Shown: positions 1-10,254 of the stretch, piece after piece | Numbering within the stretch: position 1 is the first letter of the stretch | How the letters are laid out: each line of letters starts with the position of its first letter | Source of the DNA: Vandiemenella viatica | Taxonomy: Eukaryota > Arthropoda > Insecta > Orthoptera > Morabidae | DNA: 64,000 bases | Direction of reading: 5' to 3' | Assembly: GCA_031002005.1 (NCBI GenBank) | Contig: JARYHS010009186.1 | Location: 105,932,829 to 105,996,828 of the forward strand | Notes under the pieces: model-generated | The model's input: only the letters and a program-made list of their open reading frames with translations | Databases searched by the model: none | What the model was told of the DNA's origin: nothing | Translations under genes and position numbers: made by a program

Positions 1-36
1 TATTTGCTGTTACACATGGCTCTAGACGGTCAACGT

Positions 37-166
37 AAATATGTATTTGTTCACATTGTTCCGGTCACCATGCTTCCCAACTTTGCTAAATGATAGATTT
101 TAAATATGTATTTGTTCACATTGTTCCAGTCTTCATGCTTCCCAACTTTGCTAAATGATAGATTTT
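37..166. repeat. Tandem duplication, 65 bp x 2
   Basis: Two adjacent 65-bp units (37-101 and 102-166) both begin AAATATGTATTTGTTCACAT and end GATAGATTTT. They differ at only a few positions. The sequence from 167 to 356 is AT-rich with nothing recognisable. Confidence 0.9.
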
Positions 167-356
167 ACTTTCCCCATCCTTTACTTCAAGTGATATTGCC
201 TTACAGCATTTTTATGTCCTAATTTTGTCAATTTTTCAATTTTGTGTAATTGTTTTGCTTGTTTTGTTTATGAAAGCTATAGTAAGATCTGTGTAGAAAC
301 TGGTACTGAATTGTTAATCTGGTAATATGCCATACTTCCGCAGTTGTTGAACATTA

Positions 357-599
357 ATTTTATAAATAACTCTGTCTACAAACAACTGTTTGGTGAATTT
401 TATTTTATTCCCCAGACAAGTTTCGCTCTTGTGGTGTAGGGCATCATCAGTGGTATATAGTGGTACTCCTCAGACCAGCATGTGGGGATTACCACCACAC
501 CTCCACTGATTATGCCTTACACCACAAGGGTGAAACAGGTCTGGCGGATAAAATAAAATTCACCAAACAGTTGTTCATAGATGGAGTTATTAATAAAAT
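357..599. mobile_element. Foldback (long inverted repeat) element
   Basis: Two 97-nt arms (357-453 and 503-599) are inverted copies around a 49-nt spacer. Both contain the block CAACTGTTTGGTGAATTTTA, in opposite orientation, and the arms match at roughly nine positions in ten. There is no coding capacity; the 65-codon open frame inside is a by-product. This fits a non-autonomous foldback or MITE. Target-site duplications are not obvious. Confidence 0.8.
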
Positions 600-606
600 G
601 GGATTA

Positions 607-987
607 CTGGAGATCGCAAATCCGCCAGAAATTGGCTTCATAATCGGGGCCGATTAAGACAGCACAGGGCCTGTAGCAAATGTGAAGAAGAAGTGCTTGA
701 CACCTAGCCTAAGTGCGGGGCCCCCCTAGGAGGCTCGAGGCCTGTAATATTTGCTACCTTCTGCTACGTGGTTAATCTGGTACTGGTCGTAATACTGCAG
801 TGGTCAAAGGCAAGACTCCATGGTTTCTTGCTGGTCCAGGCTGTATTACAGCTTAATTTCTGCTTGATAATAGTGGTCGTGGTTGTATTACAACGGAATT
901 ACTGCTTGAAAGTAATACACCTTGCGATTGACTACAACATTATTATGACATCATTACTGAATGTTGTAGCGGAATCGTGATCTCCGG
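607..987. mobile_element. Non-autonomous TIR element flanked by TA
   Basis: The element starts CTGGAGATCGCAAATCCGCC and ends GCGGAATCGTGATCTCCGG, an imperfect terminal inverted repeat of about 20 bp. TA lies on both sides (605-606, 988-989), as expected for Tc1/mariner-type insertion. An inverted relative lies at 46007-46266. Relative to that copy there is extra sequence around 650-785, possibly a nested insertion. There is no transposase. Confidence 0.65.
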
Positions 988-989
988 TA

Positions 990-1652
990 GACCCAGTAAA
1001 GTTATGGTATTGAATTGTGACTGTTCATAGGTATAATTCATTTTCTTATCATGTAGTATATAAACAACATATAAAACAGAAATATGGGCACAATGGTACT
1101 AGGAATTTGGGAGTCTGCTGAATATTGTGATACTGCTAGAACAACTTTCTGTTGTTCAAGCTAATGTCGTAATACTGCAGAAGTCAACCACCAGATGCGT
1201 TGTTTTCAAACATTAACTGGGTTGGATTGCACCCTGAACCGTGATAACACTACTAGAACTACTTTCTGGATCAGTTATGGCGATGCTATGCAACTTTGAA
1301 AAGCAGTTATAATGGTGTCTTGCTGGTTCAAAGTGTATTAAAACCTAATTACTGCTTGAAAATAATACTGCAGGATCATAATGTCATTACCTCAGGTGGT
1401 GGAATGTTGTCCTAGTGTTACTACAATCTCCAAAATCGTAAATTTGGAGCACGCATTCCTTAGGCGGTACTATCCAAGAAAAAGTTTTCATTAAAGCAAA
1501 ATAAAAAAAGTACCATAGACATAATGTAACTCGAAAATTATACTAAATGGCAATGTTAGCTTATCACTAGGGGTATTATAATAGTATCTTTGAGGCAAGG
1601 GTAACATCTTGAAATATAATGGCAGTCTAGTTTTCATGATATGATATGAATA
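990..1652. other. Non-coding, with a diverged TIR-element relative
   Basis: No gene is seen. Between about 1140 and 1440 there are blocks resembling the element at 607-987, such as GTCGTAATACTGCAGAAGTC and CTGGTTCAAAGTGTATTA, so a third, strongly diverged copy is likely. The rest is AT-rich unique-looking sequence. Confidence 0.4.
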
Positions 1653-1868
1653 ACAGATGATACTAGCATATTGTTAAAAGACCCATCAGCACAAAACCCC
1701 GAAAACACAGCAAATGATGCTATAAAGAAAATTAACAGGTGGTTTAATGCCAACAAACTAATACTTAATGTAGAAAAGACACGGTTACTTCAGTTTAAAA
1801 AATAAAACAAAGGAAAGCTATAATGTGATATCAGAAGGAAAAGCAGTTTCACGAAATTCCTGGGTGTA
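1653..1868 (+). pseudogene. Jockey-like LINE reverse transcriptase, 5' piece
   Basis: Translating from 1653 gives a reverse-transcriptase fragment starting at the catalytic motif (TDDTSILLKD, from an FADDT-type box) and running through INRWFNANKLILNVEKTR, with a stop soon after. The reading continues as KFLGV at about 1850-1868. It is then broken by the LINE at 1869-3420 and resumes as the YIDK-NWKQHI segment after it. It is 5'-truncated and carries stops and a frameshift, so it is an old dead copy. Assignment to the jockey side of the LINEs is by resemblance of the C-terminal region. Confidence 0.7.
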
Positions 1869-1959
1869 TGGAAAACATCCCCACTTTACCACATCGTGTG
1901 GAATTAGAGATGGATCCGATAGAAATTGATAGCGTAGGAATTGTAAAGCAATTAAAATC

Positions 1960-2760
1960 GTGAAGTGGGGTAAAGCGCCGGGTCCCGATGGTATACCGGT
2001 AAGAGTATTTTCTGAATATGCGGAGGATATTGAGCCATTTCTGTCAGATATATTCCGTAAATCACTAGAAGAGAGAAAAGTACCTTCTAGCTGGAAAATA
2101 GCCCAAGTAATTCCCGTTTTTAAGAAAGGAGATCGGTGTGATCCTAGGAATTATCGACCCATATCTCTAACATCGGTCTGCAGCAGAATTCTGGAACATG
2201 TCATATGCTCGAACATAATGAAGTTTCTAGATGAGAACGAGTTACTTACACCATGCCAACACGGATTTCGGAAGAAGCGATCGTGTGAAACACAATTGGC
2301 CCTATTTTCCCACGACATAATGAAAGTTATCGATGCAGGTTCGCAAGTTGATGCGGTTTTTTTGGATTTTCAGAAAGCTTTTGATTCTGTGCCACACAAC
2401 CGACTTTTAGAGAAGATTCGAGCTTACGGTATTTCGGCTCAGATTTGCGAGTGGATACGTGATTTTCTAACTGGTCGATCACAGTATGTCGTTGTTGACG
2501 GGGAAGCCTCTTCTAAGATAAATGTTACTTCGGGCTTTCCTCAAGGAAGTGTAATAGGTCCACTTCTTTTCTTAATATTTATAAACGATCTAGGTGACAA
2601 CGTCAAATGCTGGTTGCGATTGTTTGCCGACGATGCGGTTATCTATAGGGAAATAAGGTGCTCCGACGATTGCTTAGAAATTCAGCGTGATTTGGATGCT
2701 ATTTTCGATTGGTGCCGTAAATGGCAGCTTACACTTAATTGCAAAAGGCAGTGCGGATAA
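1960..2760 (+). pseudogene. LINE reverse transcriptase (CR1-like), main part
   Basis: The translated segment has the ordered blocks of a non-LTR reverse transcriptase: KAPGPDGIP at the N-terminus, [23 protein letters not shown], the first catalytic aspartate in VFLDFQKAFDSVPH, the GFPQGSVIGPLLF block, and the FADDAVIY catalytic pair near residue 224. The open frame ends at 2760 through a small indel, and the downstream frame continues the protein. The ATG at 1960 is internal to the element, not a true start. It is a truncated, frameshifted relic; activity is not expected. Confidence 0.88.
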
Positions 2761-3353
2761 GTAACAAGAAGAATCAGTTTGTTCACGAGTACAAAATAAA
2801 CAATTCAGCTGTTGACACGGTTGATTCCGTGAAGTATCTGGGGGTGATAGTACAAAGCAACATGAAATGGGACATGCACATAACTTCCGTCGTAGGCAAG
2901 GCTAATTCTAAATTACAAATCATAGGTCGTATTTTGAGGAATTGTAATGCTCAAACAAAGGAGATAGCGTATAAAACACTAGTGCGTCTGCATCTGGATT
3001 ACTGTTGTGGGGTTTGGAATCCATATCGCAAGGTTCTGATTGACTCAGTTGAGAGGGTGCAGAGGAGAGCCGCTAGATTCGTGACTTGTTACAGCCCTTA
3101 TGAAAGCGTCACAGAATTGATACATAGATTGGGCTGGGATAATTTGGAAGACGGAAGATGTAGCTTGCGTTCGTATTTATTGGAGAGTATGCGAAAAAAT
3201 TTAAATTTCGAGTGCAATGAAATACTTCTTCCGCCAACCTATTTAGGTTGCAGTGACCGGAGGGATAAGATTAGAGAAATAAGATGCCGTACTGATACTT
3301 ATATGTATTCATCCTTTCCTCGCACTATTCGGGATTGGAATGGGTGGGTTTAG
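2739..3353 (+). pseudogene. LINE reverse transcriptase C-terminal part
   Basis: This is the frame-shifted continuation of the reverse transcriptase above. It contains VKYLGVIVQSNMKWDMHI (thumb region), [28 protein letters not shown] and a terminal FPRTIRDWNGWV, all usual in CR1/jockey-type LINE C-termini. It overlaps the upstream frame by 22 bases, so one indel near 2740-2765 separates the two. Confidence 0.85.
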
Positions 3354-3420
3354 GATTGGTGCTTAGCACCCTCTGCCACCCACAATGTCTGTGATTTGCA
3401 GAGTATGGATGTAGATGTAT

Positions 3421-4027
3421 ATATAGATAAAAATTGAACTGGAAACAACATATTCAACAACTTCTTAAAAAACTGAATTCTGCAACATTTTCACTGAGGG
3501 TAATATCTAGAATATCTAATATAGAAACCAGAAAGTTAGTATATTTTGCATATTTTCATTCCCTGCTCACAAATGGCATCTCATTCTGGGGAAACTCGTC
3601 ACAAGCACAGAGGGTATTTAAATTGCAAAAGCGTGCTATAAGAACTATTTGTGCAGCAAGCCCACAGACGTCGAGCAGAAATCTATTTGAAAACCTGGGT
3701 GTACTAACAATGCCAGCACAGTAAGTATAGTCCGTACTATCATTTGTAGTGGAAAATCCTGAACACTTCAACCTTAATGCTGACATACATAGCCATAATA
3801 CTAGGAATAAATATAATATTCACAAGGATTACAAATCACTGTCAATTGTACAGAAAGGGTTAACATTTACTGGAGCTTCTTTATTCAATGTCTTACCAAC
3901 AGAAATTAAATGTTATCTACAAAAACCCAACCACTTTAAGTCCAAACTGAAAGAGTTTCTTCTTCAGAACCCATTTTACTCTGTGAAAGAATTTTCTTCT
4001 TGGAATTTGGTAACTAAGAATGACTGA
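3421..4027 (+). pseudogene. Jockey-like LINE reverse transcriptase, 3' piece
   Basis: This is the continuation of the fragment at 1653-1868 after the nested LINE. It reads NWKQHIQQLLKKLNSATFSL, ISFWGNSSQAQRVFKLQKRA and, after a stop near 3722, DIHSHNTRNKYNIHK and LFNVLPTEIK. The HS(Y/H)NTRNK motif near the C-terminus is common in this LINE group. The frame is broken at about 3430 and 3722. Confidence 0.78.
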
Positions 4028-4640
4028 TAAAATAGTATATATGGTGTATGGAAGCGGAAGGTGACAAAGTTGTCCACAATTACTAAAATGATATATGGTT
4101 TTTCTTTCTGTTGAAACTTTTGACAATTTAAGTAATTACACTGTTTACAAAATTTCACTCACATACAGTAACTAACATGGGATGACATGCACTCAAAAAC
4201 TGCTGTGAAAAATTGATACTAACAGGTTTTTAAGTAATTGGCAGCTTATGAGTTGTTGGTAATGTAATTGATATTGTTAATAGGTGTGTGTACTGTTTCA
4301 CATAAATAGCAACTAACATGATATATGTAGTCGCAAATTACAGTGAAACTTGTCATGGTAACTGGTTGGTAAGAAAATAACTGGTTATTAGATGCTGGTA
4401 ATAAGTGTATACACTGTTCCACATAATAAGTATTAATTAACTTGGGATTGTATGTGTAGATTACAGGAGATATTGGTTATACTAATGGGTTGTAGCTAAC
4501 TTGTCAATATATAATAATATTATCAATTATATAGTAATATTGACATTAAAAATAAGTGTATGTACTGTTCCACATCCCCGAGATTATTCTCACATGGGAT
4601 CAAAGTGAACATATCTATCTATAAGTTGAATCTGATATAA
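4028..4640 (+). repeat. LINE 3' UTR-like region with degenerate tandem units
   Basis: This directly follows the LINE C-terminus. About four degenerate units of 125-150 bp repeat around an ACTGTTCCACAT block (near 4137, 4288, 4412 and 4562), each followed by ACTAACATGGGAT-like sequence. A GTTCCACATCC motif in this position suggests the 3' UTR of the old LINE, internally duplicated. No coding sequence. Confidence 0.45.
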
Positions 4641-4680
4641 TGAATGCTGTAATCAAGTACACTAGAATCATTCTGGTCCT

Positions 4681-4888
4681 ACCAAGCATGGTGGGTGTGC
4701 GATAATGCTCTGGTTTGAATCCCTAGCCAACCCTCCAGATTTCAGTTTTCGATTGTTTCCCAAAATCATTCCAGGCAAATTCTTAGATGATTCCTTCAAA
4801 AAGGTCATGGCAAAATTCCTTCATGTTACTTGCCCCCAGTCCTTTTCCTTCCTCCAATGACCTCTGCGAGGTATAAAGTCATAAAATA
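4681..4888 (+). mobile_element. tRNA-derived SINE (copy 1)
   Basis: It starts ACCAAGCATGGTGGGTG, with a decayed A-box and a B-box-like TTTGAATCCC. The family body follows (CCAGATTT, TTCCCAAAATCATTCCAGGC, CCTTCAAAAAGG, a pyrimidine-rich stretch, then TAAAGTCATAAAA). It abuts the 5' break of the decayed PLE at about 4889. Family membership is clear from the better copies at 6523 and 47294. Confidence 0.8.
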
Positions 4889-6963
4889 CATCTGGCAACG
4901 ATTGATGTTACATCCCTGCACACACTGCCTAGGGCTCAGTGCCGTGGAACATTTTATGGATCAGCGCCCTTCCAAGAAACTCCCCTGCACATCATTTCTC
5001 ACTTATTTGGCCCACCTGATAACAACTGCTTTTTCTTAGGTGGCAATATCTACTGCCAAACCTGTGACACTACCATGGGTACCCAAATGGCCCTTTTTTT
5101 ATGCTAACCTGTTCGTGGCCTGAAACAGACATTTATGCAGAAAGTCACTCTCATAGATATTTTCAAGATCTGGACACATGAGGAAAACAACCTTCTAAAT
5201 TTCCTGACCTACCTTAATACTTTTAACATGCTAAATTTCACATGTATCTACTCCCACACACAACCCAAATTCTTGGATGTGGATTCTCCGATGGTTATCT
5301 CTGTTCCTCAGTCCACACCAAACCCATCAACCGGAAAACCTAGGACACTATCTCCATTTTAACAGTTGCCATCAGTATCATACCATACATTCCCTTCCCT
5401 ACAATCTCTGCAGTTGGGGTGATTGTATATACTCAACCAGAAGTCCCCTTTGCAATAATCGGACATCTCATTGATATGCCTCCAGCTTTCATTAACTAAC
5501 AACTTTCATGGGCCATGTTACAACTTGCTCAGCCCATCGATGATCCTAACCTTTAAGAACCAACCAGTCCATACTTGGTCTCTCAATACTACTCAGACCT
5601 TGAATCCATCAACAGAATCCTGTGGCAGGGTTATGATTTCCTGCAAACCTGCCCAGAAATGAGATTCATTCTTCCCAAAACCTTCCTTGTTCCTAGCAGA
5701 ACTTGTTTGATCAGGCCTCCTAACGTCAGCCAACATCTAGTCCACAAACAGTCTTCCTTGTCCCATCAGACAGCCCCAATGCTCTTGTCTATGCAATAGG
5801 CCCCATTGCATAATGTGCAGCATACACCACGTCTCTACTAATTTCACCAACCCTGTCTCTGAGGAAAACTTTCCCATCATTGGACATGCCACCTTCGAAA
5901 CCTCCCATGAAATATACCAGTTAACCTGCAACCATTGTCTAGCTTCCTACGAAGGTTTGACCACCAATTCACTAGCCACAAGAATTAATGGCCAATTACA
6001 GATGGTATTCACCTAGAATCCATAGCATCCAGTAGCTGTCCATGCATCTCCCATGACAATTTTAATTCTTGTTTTATAGTCTGTGCTATCAGAGGCCACC
6101 CAAATAGAAGCAGTTCCTCTGAACTAAGAAGTTGAGAATTTGCCTACCAGTGCAAACTGGGCACAAGGCAACTACTTGATCCCAATTTAAGGTAATATCC
6201 AGTCATTATCTTTCCTTCCTTCCTTCCTCTCCTTGCCTCTATACCCAATACCTAAATTGAACCACTGCTAACCAGATGTGATGTTTAACTTAGTAGATTC
6301 TTTGGTTTAGCTATTTGTTAGTTATTTTTGCTTATTTTTTTATGGTGCTAAGATTTTACAATTTTATTCTGCTCTTTTGTCCACTAGTGATTAATTTTAA
6401 TATTTTGTAGTGCTCTGGTATTAGCTTTAAATCACTTTATCCCCCCCCCCCCATTTTCCTGTCCTTTATCTGAATTTCCCCCACCATATTCTGGGATAAT
6501 TGTCACTCTGTGAGGACGTCTCACCGAGTGTGGTGGTGTAATGGTTAGCGTTCTCACCTCGCATTCGGGAGGACAGTGGTTTGAATCCCCGTCCGGGCAT
6601 CCAGATTTGGGTTTTCCATGGTTTCCCAAATCACTCCAGGCAAATGCCGGGATGCTTCCTTCGAAAGGCCATGGTCGAATTCCTTCCCATTCCTTGCCCC
6701 CCATCCTGTCCCGTCTCTAAAGACCTCACTGTTAAGAGACGTTAAACAGTTATAAAAAAAATAAAATAAAAATGGAAGTCTCCTACAACATCTACTCTCC
6801 ACAATGTTCCTTAGTTGACTAAGGGTTAGAATCCAAAAATGCCCATGTCATTTTATCTGTTGTATGTGTTCGCCCCACACAACCATCATCTAAAGAATGT
6901 GGTGGTTCATTTCCGAATCCTAACTTGTAATTTAGTTTCGCTACTTGACTATTATTTCATTAT

Positions 6964-6970
<7 letters not shown>
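4889..6970 (+). mobile_element. Decayed Penelope-like element (PLE), 5'-truncated
   Basis: This is the same family as the PLE at 23927-31260, but full of stops and indels. Recognisable parts are the central reverse-transcriptase region (ATTGATGT near 4898, the TACCATGGGTACCCAAATGG block near 5070), KFTW-like and FLDVD-like stretches, and the GIY-YIG endonuclease relic [18 protein letters not shown] near 5910-5970. The stop is near 6192 and the 3' UTR runs to about 6970. A SINE splits the 3' UTR at 6523-6772. The N-terminal third is missing. Confidence 0.85.
6523..6772 (+). mobile_element. tRNA-derived SINE (copy 2), nested in PLE UTR
   Basis: A well-preserved copy. The A-box TGGTGTAATGG (near 6532) and B-box GGTTTGAATCC (near 6579) are pol III promoter elements; the body has GGGTTTTCCATGGTTTCCC and ends in an A-rich AATAAAATAAAAA tail. 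GGACGTCTC before and GGAAGTCTC after look like a 9-bp target-site duplication with one mismatch. The surrounding PLE UTR reads through when the SINE is removed. Confidence 0.88.

Positions 6971-7018
<48 letters not shown>
6966..7018. repeat. (CT)16(AT)n microsatellite
   Basis: A pure CT run (6966-6997) is followed by an AT run to 7018. It sits exactly where the 3' ends of two oppositely oriented PLE copies meet. Confidence 0.98.
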
Positions 7019-7019
7019 A

Positions 7020-9062
7020 AAAACCACCGCTTACCAAAGAAGGGGATTCCTGCGGCTTTGGTACACGAAAAAAACATGAATACACAAAGAATAGAATTTT
7101 CGAGCATGGCTCTTCCTCAGTAGAAGTGAGATGGCTGCACGCAAGAGGCCGGCAGCCAACTGCGTGATCCACAATGTCGGTGGCTCATGGTGGGGGAAAA
7201 ACAACATGACAGGAAGTGAGGGTGGGGGTAGAAGAGCACAGGCTGGTAAACGATGATGAATAGCAAGTATAAAGCAAAACTGTACACAAGGACCCGTTGT
7301 GGAAGGGCAGTATACCTCAGTTTATCAAGTAATGGACACATGTGCAAACAACTGAAAAAAAGAAGAAAAAATTCAAAATTTTAAGTTAAAACTAACAATA
7401 AGCAAAATTCGAAGTCACAAACTGTAAAGATAGGCTCTGGTGAGCGGTGGTTCTATGAGGGAAGGTGGAAGTGAGGGGGATGGGTGGGAGGAAAATTGGC
7501 ACTATCTTAAATTTAGACCTGGAGATTGCCTGGTCCCCAGTTGGTACTGATAGGCCAGTTCCCACCTTCTAAGTTCTGAAATACTGCTTTTATCTGAGAG
7601 AACTCTGATGGCACGGGCCGAGAAGCAGGTGTTAAAATTGTTGGTGCTATGTATAGTGGCATGATGAGATACAGGGTGGTAATTTCTTGGTATGTACTGA
7701 TTGTCGGTGTCCATTCATTCTGATGGCTAGCGGATTTGTTGTGAGTCCAATGTAGGAGGCTGGGAAATGGTTACAAGTGAGTTGGTATATAAGGTTGGAG
7801 GATGTACAAGTGGCGAATCCTGTGATGGGAAAGCTTTCCCTAGTTACGGGGTTGGTAAAGTTGGTGGAAGGAGGGTGCATACTGCATTATTTGCAACGGG
7901 GTCTGTTGCAAAGAAATGAACCTTGGGACTGTCTTGCNNNNNNNNNNNNNNNNNNNNNNNNNNNNNNNNNNNNNNNNNNNNNNNNNNNNNNNNNNNNNNN
8001 NNNNNNNNNNNNNNNNNNNNNNNNNNNNNNNNNNNNNNNNNNNNNNNNNNNNNNNNNNNNNNNNNNNNNNNNNNNNNNNNNNNNNNNNNNNNNNNNNNNN
8101 NNNNNNNNNNNNNNNNNNNNNNNNNNNNNNNNNNNNNNNNNNNNNNNNNNNNNNNNNNNNNNNNNNNNNNNNNNNNNNNNNNNNNNNNNNNNNNNNNNNN
8201 NNNNNNNNNNNNNNNNNNNNNNNNNNNNNNNNNNNNNNNNNNNNNNNNNNNNNNNNNNNNNNNNNNNNNNNNNNNNNNNNNNNNNNNNNNNNNNNNNNNN
8301 NNNNNNNNNNNNNNNNNNNNNNNNNNNNNNNNNNNNNNNNNNNNNNNNNNNNNNNNNNNNNNNNNNNNNNNNNNNNNNNNNNNNNNNNNNNNNNNNNNNN
8401 NNNNNNNNNNNNNNNNNNNNNNNNNNNNNNNNNNNNNNNNNNNNNNNNNNNNNNNNNNNNNNNNNNNNNNNNNNNNNNNNNNNNNNNNNNNNNNNNNNNN
8501 NNNNNNNNNNNNNNNNNNNNNNNNNNNNNNNNNNNNNNNNNNNNNNNNNNNNNNNNNNNNNNNNNNNNNNNNNNNNNNNNNNNNNNNNNNNNNNNNNNNN
8601 NNNNNNNNNNNNNNNNNNNNNNNNNNNNNNNNNNNNNNNNNNNNNNNNNNNNNNNNNNNNNNNNNNNNNNNNNNNNNNNNNNNNNNNNNNNNNNNNNNNN
8701 NNNNNNNNNNNNNNNNNNNNNNNNNNNNNNNNNNNNNNNNNNNNNNNNNNNNNNNNNNNNNNNNNNNNNNNNNNNNNNNNNNNNNNNNNNNNNNNNNNNN
8801 NNNNNNNNNNNNNNNNNNNNNNNNNNNNNNNNNNNNNNNNNNNNNNNNNNNNNNNNNNNNNNNNNNNNNNNNNNNNNNNNNNNNNNNNNNNNNNNNNNNN
8901 NNNNNNNNNNNNNNNNNNNNNNNNNNNNNNNNNNNNNCAGCGGAGTGTGCGGCAGAAAGCTAAGGAGTCACGTACTAGGGTGGTCTGATCAAATTTGGGG
9001 GTGGGTGAGAAAGTGAGACCCTTGGAGAGCACTGGGGAGAATAATATGCAACTGAATCAGAA
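7020..9062 (-). mobile_element. Penelope-like element, second family, minus strand
   Basis: Read on the minus strand, 9032-8938 encodes [14 protein letters not shown] and SLAFCRTLR (N-terminal PLE region). After the N gap, 7935-7502 encodes the C-terminal NRPRCK cysteine motif, the GIY-YIG relic [38 protein letters not shown] and a stop. The 3' UTR runs to about 7020 and ends CTTTGGTAAGCGGTGG in minus-strand reading, parallel to the other PLE family. A frameshift lies near 7880. A hammerhead-like motif in its UTR is described in the findings. Confidence 0.85.
7938..8937. other. Assembly gap (1,000 N)
   Basis: A run of exactly 1,000 N, a conventional placeholder rather than a measured length. 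It hides the middle of the minus-strand PLE; the ORFs spanning it are artefacts. Confidence 0.99.
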
Positions 9063-9066
9063 ATGC

Positions 9067-9540
9067 TTTTGAGGAAATAAACTGGTTTGCAAGTTGACTG
9101 TTGTTGTTGGTTTAGGGTGCGTCGACATCTAGGTCATTAGCGGCAAGTTGACAACATGGCTTTAAGTAAGGATATTCATGTAAATCTCGCTATATGCAAG
9201 ATACTTTACATGAATTGGACAAGGGAGTCAAAGTTGATAGTGTGGCACTAGATCTTTCTAAGGCATTTGCCAGAGTGAACCATAAAATGGTTTTACATTA
9301 GTTGAAAGCTATTGGAGTGGATTAAAAAGTGACTTGCTGGGAAGAGGAAAATCTTAAAAGGCAGAAATGAAAACATTAGGGTAGGAAATGCAGTTCTAAA
9401 AGAAGTGGAAGTGAATATGGGTATGTCACGGGGTAGTGTATTGGGACAATTGCTGTTGTTCATACTAATAAATAATTGTATTTATGGATTCGTCATAATT
9501 CAGGTCATAATAGGATCAAAAGGGGAGAAGATCTTTCATT
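9067..9540 (+). pseudogene. CR1-like LINE fragment (family of 57524-59480)
   Basis: Degenerate codons parallel the minus-strand LINE at 57524-59480: HGFK-GYSC, then [20 protein letters not shown] with the first catalytic aspartate, and GMSRGSVLGQLLLF near 9420. Several in-frame stops occur. The fragment ends before the FADD box, and a short insertion interrupts it at 9099-9143. Confidence 0.75.
9099..9143 (+). mobile_element. 45-bp SINE-like insertion with 9-bp target duplication
   Basis: CAAGTTGAC occurs on both sides (9090-9098, 9144-9152). The 45 bp between contain TTTAGGGTGCGTCGACATCT and AGGTCATTAGCGG, and removing them with one duplicate restores the LINE reading. This looks like a short truncated retroposed fragment, whose family I cannot name. 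Confidence 0.6.
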
Positions 9541-9597
9541 GTAGATATTTGTCTGCGAAATATGTTGATGTATTACTGTCGCAGGAAATAGCCTAAC

Positions 9598-10050
9598 CAT
9601 GGGCGTATCCAGCGAGGGGCAGAGGAGGAGGGCAGCAGCCCCCCCCCTCCCCCGAAGAAAAATAAAGTTGCCTTCAGTACGCTTCGACGAGTGAAGAACT
9701 GGCTCAGGAGCACTATGGGAGAGAGAGATTGACTGAACTATGCCCGTTGAATGTGCATCGAAATTTCGTGAAAGTACGTGAGAGATTAACAAATAAAATT
9801 ACTGAAAATTATTCTGAGAATCAGAGACGATTAATGTTTGCATAAAAAAAACTATAATTGATTTACGATCTTGATTAACTGCATAGTAGGTTCTTGGATT
9901 ACTAAGTTAATCAATAGATTTGAGTTTTATTTTGTAAGAAATCGACATTTTTCAGTCCCCCACCCTACTTCCTCGAAAAAAATACGAGTTGTCCCCCCCT
10001 AATTCAGTTGTCCCCCCCCCCCCCTAGTTCTAATCCTGGATACGCCCTTG
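9598..10050. mobile_element. hAT-type MITE
   Basis: The termini are CATGGGCGTATCCAG and CTGGATACGCCCTTG, a 15-bp terminal inverted repeat with one mismatch. AGCCTAAC before and AGTCTTAC after form an 8-bp target-site duplication with two differences, as for hAT insertions. Internal sequence includes C-rich runs and no coding capacity. Confidence 0.75.
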
Positions 10051-10254
10051 AGTCTTACCACTATAGAAGAACAAATTGTATGAATTGGAAATTGTTTTAC
10101 ATACATTTACTCCTTCTTTACCTGCAATATAGAAATGGAAAATTCATCTCCAAGATTAAAGACTAAGATACACTGCAATAAACATCAACAGGAATTAAGA
10201 CATACTTTAGGCATAGTATCTTGTAGTGTATATTTAGTGGCTTAATTTTATACT

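Larger units (their letters stand above)
1869..3420 (+). mobile_element. 5'-truncated CR1-like LINE nested in older LINE
   Basis: This is a non-LTR retrotransposon fragment inserted into the LINE whose halves lie at 1653-1868 and 3421-4027. It holds a reverse transcriptase (1960-2760), a frameshifted C-terminal part (2739-3353) and a short 3' UTR. The UTR ends in GGATGTAGATGTAT, a simple-repeat tail typical of CR1-type elements. TGTAT occurs at both edges and may be a short target-site duplication or part of the tail. The endonuclease region is absent. Confidence 0.85.

Noticed and set aside
460..657. 65-codon ORF
   Set aside because: It lies inside the foldback arms and spacer and has no family resemblance.
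6839..7123. 94-codon ORF with a serine-leucine repeat
   Set aside because: The repeat is the translated (CT)n(AT)n microsatellite between two PLE ends.
7777..9032. Long ORFs on both strands across 7938-8937
   Set aside because: They consist almost entirely of X from the 1,000-N gap; only the short PLE pieces at either side are real.
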